DNA of 9,355 nt from Thiobacter sp964445085 (GTDB lineage: Bacteria; Pseudomonadota; Gammaproteobacteria; Burkholderiales; Thiobacteraceae). The notes beneath the pieces are model-generated. The model was given only the letters and a program-made list of their open reading frames with translations, ran no database searches and was not told where the DNA came from. Shown here piece by piece: positions 5,508 to 9,355 of the stretch (position 1 is the stretch's first letter; every line of letters starts with the position of its first letter). A program made the translations under genes and the position numbers. The stretch covers positions 1 to 9,355 of the forward strand of contig CAYUJV010000108.1 of the NCBI GenBank assembly GCA_964445085.1, read 5' to 3'.

Positions 5508-6458
5508 ATGCTCAAGACACTGTACGCGCTGCCGCTGCTTCTGGCACTGACCGCCCAGGCCGCGAACGACACGCCGGTGACCGTGCCGATGGAAGCGGTC
5601 AAGGTGGGCAGGCATTCCTATTACGTGCAGGGGCTGGCCGGCGCCGCCTCGGCCGCAAACCAGGGATTCATGTCCAACGCCGGCTTCGTCGTCACCCGCG
5701 ACGGCGTCCTGGTGTTCGACGCGCTCGGCACGCCGCCCCTGGCCGAGGCGCTCATCAAGCAGATCCGCAAGATCACCACGGCGCCGATCCGGCGCGTGAT
5801 CGTCAGCCATTACCACGCGGACCACATCTACGGGCTGCAGGTGTTCAAGGCGGCGGGCGCCGAGATCTGGGCCCATGAAAACAGCCGCGGCTATCTCAAC
5901 TCGCCGGAACTGGAAACCCGGCTCGCCCAGCGGCGCGAGGAATTGTTTCCCTGGGTGGACGAGACGACCCGGGTCGTCGCGCCCGACAAGCTGCTCACCG
6001 GCGACACCGACTTCGAGTTCGGCGGCGTGCATTTTTCCGTGCGCTACGTGGGGCCGGCCCATTCCAGCGAGGACCTCGCCCTGTACGTGCACGAAGACCG
6101 GGTGCTGTATGCCGGCGACCTCGTGTTCAAGGGCCGCATCCCCTTCGTCGGCGACGCCGACAGCAAGTCCTGGCTGGCGGCGCTCGACAAGCTGCTGGGC
6201 TTCGACGCGAAAATCCTGGTGCCCGGGCATGGCGCGGCATCGACGCACCCCCGGGCCGACCTGACCCTGACCCGGGACTACCTGACCTTCCTGCGTGCCG
6301 CCATGGGCAAGGCGGTGGAGGACCTCGTCCCCTTCGACGAAGCCTATGCGCACACCGACTGGACGCGCTGGCAGAAGCTCCCTGCCTTCGCCGAAGCCAA
6401 TCGCCTCAACGCGTACAACACTTACATCCTGATGGAAAAGGAATCACTGGCGAAGTGA
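5508..6458 (+). CDS. Exported metallo-beta-lactamase-fold hydrolase
   Basis: A periplasmic MBL-fold zinc hydrolase of 316 residues. Residues 1-18 form a signal peptide (MLKTLYALPLLLALTAQA) with cleavage at AQA-AN. The metal-binding set is complete: HYHADH at 101-106 (H101, H103, D105, H106), H185 in GPAHSSED, D204 in YAGDLVF and H241 in VPGHG. This is a dinuclear site with bridging Asp rather than the Cys of class B1 beta-lactamases, so it resembles the glyoxalase II/SoxH-like and quinoprotein-associated exported hydrolases. The segment before HxHxDH (NAGFVVTRDGVLVFDALGTP, 57-76) is standard for the fold. The substrate cannot be told from sequence; a true beta-lactamase is unlikely. The start at 5508 has GGAGG at 5499-5503, an ideal ribosome-binding site, and begins the signal peptide; the frame is open upstream to 5415 without such support. 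The gene is monocistronic, divergent from the GyrI-like operon and convergent with pbpG. Confidence 0.93.
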   Translation: MLKTLYALPLLLALTAQAANDTPVTVPMEAVKVGRHSYYVQGLAGAASAANQGFMSNAGFVVTRDGVLVFDALGTPPLAEALIKQIRKITTAPIRRVIVSHYHADHIYGLQVFKAAGAEIWAHENSRGYLNSPELETRLAQRREELFPWVDETTRVVAPDKLLTGDTDFEFGGVHFSVRYVGPAHSSEDLALYVHEDRVLYAGDLVFKGRIPFVGDADSKSWLAALDKLLGFDAKILVPGHGAASTHPRADLTLTRDYLTFLRAAMGKAVEDLVPFDEAYAHTDWTRWQKLPAFAEANRLNAYNTYILMEKESLAK

Positions 6459-6462
6459 GCCG

Positions 6463-6497
6463 GCAAAAGAAAAGGCCCGCGTCGTGCCGCGGGCCTT
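6463..6497 (-). terminator. Intrinsic terminator of pbpG (probably also stops the convergent hydrolase gene)
   Basis: A perfect 10-bp stem, AAGGCCCGCG (6472-6481) and CGCGGGCCTT (6488-6497), encloses a six-base loop. Read on the minus strand it is followed by TTCTTTTG (bases 6471-6464), a good U-tract, and lies 24 bases past the pbpG stop. On the plus strand the stem is 13 bases after the hydrolase stop but its tail (CCTGG) is poor, so termination that way should be weaker. Confidence 0.88.
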
Positions 6498-6521
6498 CCT
6501 GGTTGCCGTTCTCCAAGCCGA

Positions 6522-7532
6522 TCAGCTGTCGCCCTGCAGGCTGGCGAAGCTGTTCTCCAGCCATCTCTTGATCCGATTGGCGTCGCCGATGCGGGTGTAC
6601 TTCCCTTCCGAATCCAGCAGCACGATGATCAGCGGCTGGTTCGCGATGTTGGCCTGCATCACCAGGCAGTGGCCCGCCTCCGAAATGTAGCCGGTCTTGG
6701 ACAGGCCGATTTCCCAGTCGCGGTCGCTCACCAGCTTGTTGGTGTTGCGATAGGCGATGCTGCGATGCACCACGCCGCCGCGGGCAAGGGCCTTGTGGCG
6801 CTTGTAGACCGGCACCTGCACATCGTAGCTCGAAGTGGTGGTGATCTCGCTGATGGTCGTGTAGCCGTGCGCCGCCTTCACCATCTTGGCCAGATCGTCC
6901 GCCGTCGACTGGTTCTCGCTGCGCAGCCCGGTGGAATCGACGAAATGGGTGTTGGTCATGCCCAGCCGCTGGGCCTTGCGGTTCATCGCCGCCACGAACG
7001 CGGGCGTGCCGCCCGGGTAGGAACGGGCCAGCGCCGCCGCGGCGCGGTTCTCCGACGACATCAGCGCGAGTTGCAGCAGCTGGTAGCGCGTCAGGGTCGC
7101 GCCAAGATTGAGGCGGGAATGGGTACCCTTGACCCGGTCCACGTCGTCGTTGGAGATGGTGATCTTCTCGTCGAGCGGCAGGCGGGCATCGAGCGTGACC
7201 ATCGCCGTCATGAGCTTGGTGATGGAGGCGATCGGGGTGCGGACGTCCTCGTTCTTGGCGTAGAACACCTGGCCGGTCTTCTCGTCCACCACCAGCGCCA
7301 TGCTGGAGCGCAGGGCCGGGTCGCCTTTCAAATGTTCCAGCACCGCCGACTCGTACTGCCGGATCTTGCCCGCGATCGGGTCGGGGGAATCCAGGCTGGC
7401 CTGCTCGCATCCCGCCCGGGCGCCTGCGTCCCGGTCGCGGGCGGCCTTGCCGTCGCAGGGATCGGCATGGGCCACCGAGGACAGGAGCAACACGGACAAC
7501 GCCAGTGAAAATGTCTTCTTCATATTCCGCAT
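6522..7532 (-). CDS. pbpG: D-alanyl-D-alanine endopeptidase (PBP7/8 type)
   Basis: A periplasmic serine peptidase of the class C low-molecular-weight penicillin-binding proteins, which cuts the D-Ala-mDAP cross-links of peptidoglycan. From the 7532 start it has 336 residues. A signal peptide ends at VAHA (about residue 23). The catalytic motifs are all present: SITK at 103-106 (nucleophile S103, K106), SEN at 160-162 and KTG at 279-281. Blocks GMTNTHFVDSTGL (191-203) and NTNKLV (263-268) are typical of S11-family enzymes. A linker at about 24-50 is rich in Asp, Arg and Ala with two cysteines (C26, C42) that might form a disulfide. Start choice: in-frame ATGs lie at 7541, 7532 and 7523. The purine run GGAGGGAGG (7550-7542) is too close to 7541 and best spaced, nine bases, for 7532; 7523 (MKKTFSLALS) gives an equally good signal peptide. 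The terminator at 6472-6497 follows. Confidence 0.93.
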   Translation of the reverse strand: MRNMKKTFSLALSVLLLSSVAHADPCDGKAARDRDAGARAGCEQASLDSPDPIAGKIRQYESAVLEHLKGDPALRSSMALVVDEKTGQVFYAKNEDVRTPIASITKLMTAMVTLDARLPLDEKITISNDDVDRVKGTHSRLNLGATLTRYQLLQLALMSSENRAAAALARSYPGGTPAFVAAMNRKAQRLGMTNTHFVDSTGLRSENQSTADDLAKMVKAAHGYTTISEITTTSSYDVQVPVYKRHKALARGGVVHRSIAYRNTNKLVSDRDWEIGLSKTGYISEAGHCLVMQANIANQPLIIVLLDSEGKYTRIGDANRIKRWLENSFASLQGDS

Positions 7533-7578
7533 TAGCGTCATCCTCCCTCCAGACTTGAGCTTACCCATTGTTCAGAAA

Positions 7579-7596
7579 CCCCGGCTGCGGCCGGGG
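7579..7596 (-). terminator. Strong GC hairpin between decarboxylase and pbpG (terminator or pbpG leader structure)
   Basis: CCCCGGC-TGCG-GCCGGGG has seven-base perfect arms. On the minus strand it is followed by TTTCTGAAC, a short imperfect T-run. It lies 116 bases past the decarboxylase stop and 47 bases before the chosen pbpG start. It can end decarboxylase transcripts, but a possible promoter just upstream of it (7643-7614) would place it within the pbpG leader. Confidence 0.5.
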
Positions 7597-7613
7597 CGCG
7601 TGACATGGCCGTA

Positions 7614-7643
7614 ACCATACCCCCAAACCGGCTGGGAACGCAA
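7614..7643 (-). promoter_or_regulatory. Possible promoter of pbpG
   Basis: On the minus strand TTGCGT (7643-7638) and TATGGT (7619-7614) are separated by 18 bases. These match the sigma-70 consensus at 3 or 4 and at 4 of 6 bases. Transcription would start near 7607, giving a leader of about 75 nt that begins with the hairpin at 7596-7579. No better candidate is seen in the 7533-7711 gap. Weak evidence. Confidence 0.3.
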
Positions 7644-7711
7644 GGGGTTTTCCATTCCGCGCAATGAGTTACGCCAATTTCTTAAGGTGGCTCGACGGCC
7701 CGACGCCAGGC

Positions 7712-9355
7712 TCAGGCGGCGACGCAATCCACGAAATAACGCGCCTTGCCGTCCACCTGCTCCGCCACCAGGCCATGGATGTCGGTTTCGAACCCGGGGA
7801 ATTTCTCGTTGAATTCACGGGCGAATTGCAGGTAGCGCACGATGGTGCGGTTGAAGCGCTCGCCGGGGATGAGGAGCGGGATGCCCGGCGGATACGGGGT
7901 CAGCAGCACGGCGGTGATGCGGCCTTCCAGCCGGTCGATCTCGACCCGGTCGATCTCCTTGTGCGCCATCCTGGCGAAGGCGTCGGTGGGTTTCATCGCC
8001 GGCGCCATTTCCGACAGATACATCTCCGTGGTCAAACGCGCCACATCGTTGGCCTTGTAGATGCCGTGGATGGAATCGCACAGATCGCGCAGGCCGACGC
8101 GCTCGTAGCGCGGGTACTTGGCCACGAACTCGGGCAGCACGCGCCACAGGGGCTGGTTGCGATCGTAGTCGTCCTTGAACTGCTGCAGGGCGGTGAGCAG
8201 AGTGTTCCAGCGGCCCTTGGTGATGCCGATGGTGAACATGATGAAGAACGAGTACAGCCCGGTCTTCTCCACGATCACGCCGTGCTCGGCGAGGTACTTA
8301 GTGACGATGCCGGCGGGGATGCCGGACTCGGCAAAATCGCCCTCCACGTCCAGGCCCGGCGTGATGATGGTGGCCTTGATCGGGTCGAGCATGTTGAAGC
8401 CCGACGCGAGATTGCCGAAGCCGTGCCAGCGCTCGTTGTCGCGCAGCATCCAGTCCTCGCGGCTGCCGATGCCCTCCTCCGCCAGATCCTCCGGCCCCCA
8501 CACCTTGAACCACCAGGAGTCGCCGAACTCCTCGTCCACCTTGCGCATGGCGCGGCGGAAGTCGAGGGCTTCGAGGATGGATTCCTCCACCAGCGCGGTG
8601 CCCCCCGGCGGCTCCATCATCGCCGCGGCGATGTCGCAGGAGGCGATGATCGCGTATTGCGGGCTGGTGGAGGTGTGCATCAGGAAGGCCTCGTTGAACA
8701 CGTCCTGATCCAGCTTGCGCTCGGCCGTGTCCTGCACCAGGATCTGCGACGCCTGGCTCAGGCCCGCGAGCAGCTTGTGGGTGGACTGGGTCGAGAAGAT
8801 CATCGACTCCTTGGGCCGCGGGCGGTCCTTGCCGATGGCGTGCATGTTCCGGTAGAAGCCGTGGAACGCCGCGTGCGGCAGCCACGCCTCGTCGAAATGC
8901 AGGGAATCGATCTTGCCGTCGAGCATGCTCTTGATGGTCTCGACGTTGTACAGGATGCCGTCGTAGGTGCTCTGGGTGATGGTCAGCACCCGCGGCGCGC
9001 CCTTGGCCTCGCGCGCGAAGGGATTGGCCTGGATCTTCTTCTGGATGTTCTCCCAGCGGAATTCCTCCAGCGGGATCGGCCCGATGATGCCGTAGTGGTT
9101 ACGCGTCGGCGTCAGGAACACCGGAATCGCGCCGGTCATGGTGATCGCGTGCAGGATGGACTTGTGGCAGTTGCGGTCCACCACCACGATGTCGCCGGGC
9201 GCCACCGTGGAGTGCCACACGATCTTGTTCGAAGTGGACGTGCCGTTGGTGACGAAGAACAGATGATCGGCATTGAAAATGCGCGCGGCGTTGCGTTCGC
9301 TTGCCGCCACCGGCCCGGTGTGGTCGAGCAGCTGGCCGAGCTCCTCCACCGCGTT
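7712..9355 (-). CDS. Orn/Lys/Arg decarboxylase, PLP-dependent (5' end beyond right edge)
   Basis: This is a fold-type I PLP enzyme of the large inducible-type amino-acid decarboxylase family (AdiA, CadA/LdcC, SpeC/SpeF). It decarboxylates arginine, lysine or ornithine to the amine and serves acid resistance or polyamine supply. The frame is open to the last base, giving 547 visible residues; the family is about 710-755 long, so the N-terminal wing domain and part of the linker are missing. Visible PLP features are NGTSTSNK (37-44, phosphate binding), H64 in NCHKS (ring stacking), D155 in HFDEAW and the Schiff-base lysine K194 in STHKLLAGLSQAS. MHTSTSP, DPIKATIITPG and the C-terminal PYPPGIPLLIPGE and FPGFETDIHG also fit. 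HFDEAW and RNHYGIIGPI recall AdiA, while QSTHK, VEKTG and FETDIHG recall lysine decarboxylase, so the substrate is left open. A GTG codon at 9349 is an internal Val, not the start. Confidence 0.95.
   Translation of the reverse strand, partial: NAVEELGQLLDHTGPVAASERNAARIFNADHLFFVTNGTSTSNKIVWHSTVAPGDIVVVDRNCHKSILHAITMTGAIPVFLTPTRNHYGIIGPIPLEEFRWENIQKKIQANPFAREAKGAPRVLTITQSTYDGILYNVETIKSMLDGKIDSLHFDEAWLPHAAFHGFYRNMHAIGKDRPRPKESMIFSTQSTHKLLAGLSQASQILVQDTAERKLDQDVFNEAFLMHTSTSPQYAIIASCDIAAAMMEPPGGTALVEESILEALDFRRAMRKVDEEFGDSWWFKVWGPEDLAEEGIGSREDWMLRDNERWHGFGNLASGFNMLDPIKATIITPGLDVEGDFAESGIPAGIVTKYLAEHGVIVEKTGLYSFFIMFTIGITKGRWNTLLTALQQFKDDYDRNQPLWRVLPEFVAKYPRYERVGLRDLCDSIHGIYKANDVARLTTEMYLSEMAPAMKPTDAFARMAHKEIDRVEIDRLEGRITAVLLTPYPPGIPLLIPGERFNRTIVRYLQFAREFNEKFPGFETDIHGLVAEQVDGKARYFVDCVAA

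Noticed and set aside
4965..6353. A 462-codon minus-strand frame across the divergent region
   Set aside because: It is antisense to the metal-site-bearing MBL hydrolase and then out of frame within the GyrI-like gene; no domain is recognisable.
5508..6458. Calling the MBL-fold protein a beta-lactamase resistance gene
   Set aside because: The fold covers many hydrolases; the site uses Asp at 204 as in glyoxalase II-like enzymes, and nothing specific to characterised lactamases is seen.
1..9355. Mobile element, CRISPR array, phage or defence island
   Set aside because: No transposase, integrase, direct-repeat array, tRNA attachment site or composition shift is visible; all genes look like chromosomal core or common accessory genes.

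Overview
This is a GC-rich chromosomal window (mid-60s % by eye) with densely packed genes. It has no tRNA, rRNA, CRISPR array, transposase or other sign of a mobile element. Gene content and protein style suggest a betaproteobacterium, perhaps of the Rhodocyclales/Nitrosomonadales type. The clues are an AmpE-like CobD/CbiB-family protein beside a histidine phosphatase, a BtuF-like binding protein, a PBP7-type endopeptidase and a large acid-type amino-acid decarboxylase. That assignment is an inference from family resemblance, not a database result.

Layout: (1) Positions 2-2405, plus strand: the 3' end of glgB (glycogen branching enzyme), then pgi (glucose-6-phosphate isomerase) after a one-base gap. 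This is a carbon-storage/central-carbon pair. (2) Positions 2420-5394, minus strand, convergent with pgi: a tight four-gene operon read from right to left. It encodes a membrane-anchored GyrI-like protein with a TTG start, a CobD/CbiB-family membrane protein, a CobC-like histidine phosphatase and a BtuF-like periplasmic cobalamin-binding protein. (3) Positions 5395-5507: a divergent intergenic region with a perfect -10 box and two strong inverted repeats. (4) Positions 5508-6458, plus strand: an exported metallo-beta-lactamase-fold hydrolase with a complete dinuclear metal site. (5) Positions 6472-6497: an intrinsic terminator between the convergent hydrolase and pbpG genes. (6) Positions 6522-7532, minus strand: pbpG, a periplasmic D,D-endopeptidase. 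(7) Positions 7533-7711: an intergenic region with a strong GC hairpin and a possible promoter. (8) Positions 7712-9355, minus strand: an Orn/Lys/Arg decarboxylase whose N-terminus lies beyond the right edge.

How the genes may work together: glgB and pgi join glycogen synthesis to the hexose-phosphate pool and are probably translationally coupled. The four-gene operon looks cobalamin-related at first sight, through its BtuF-like and CobC-like members and its CobD/CbiB family name. However, the CobD/CbiB-like protein looks closer to AmpE than to a true cobinamide-phosphate synthase, and no BtuCD transporter is present, so the joint role is open. The other genes are probably independent housekeeping or stress functions. 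I see no clear undescribed system. The best leads are the mixed operon and the inverted repeats of the divergent promoter region.
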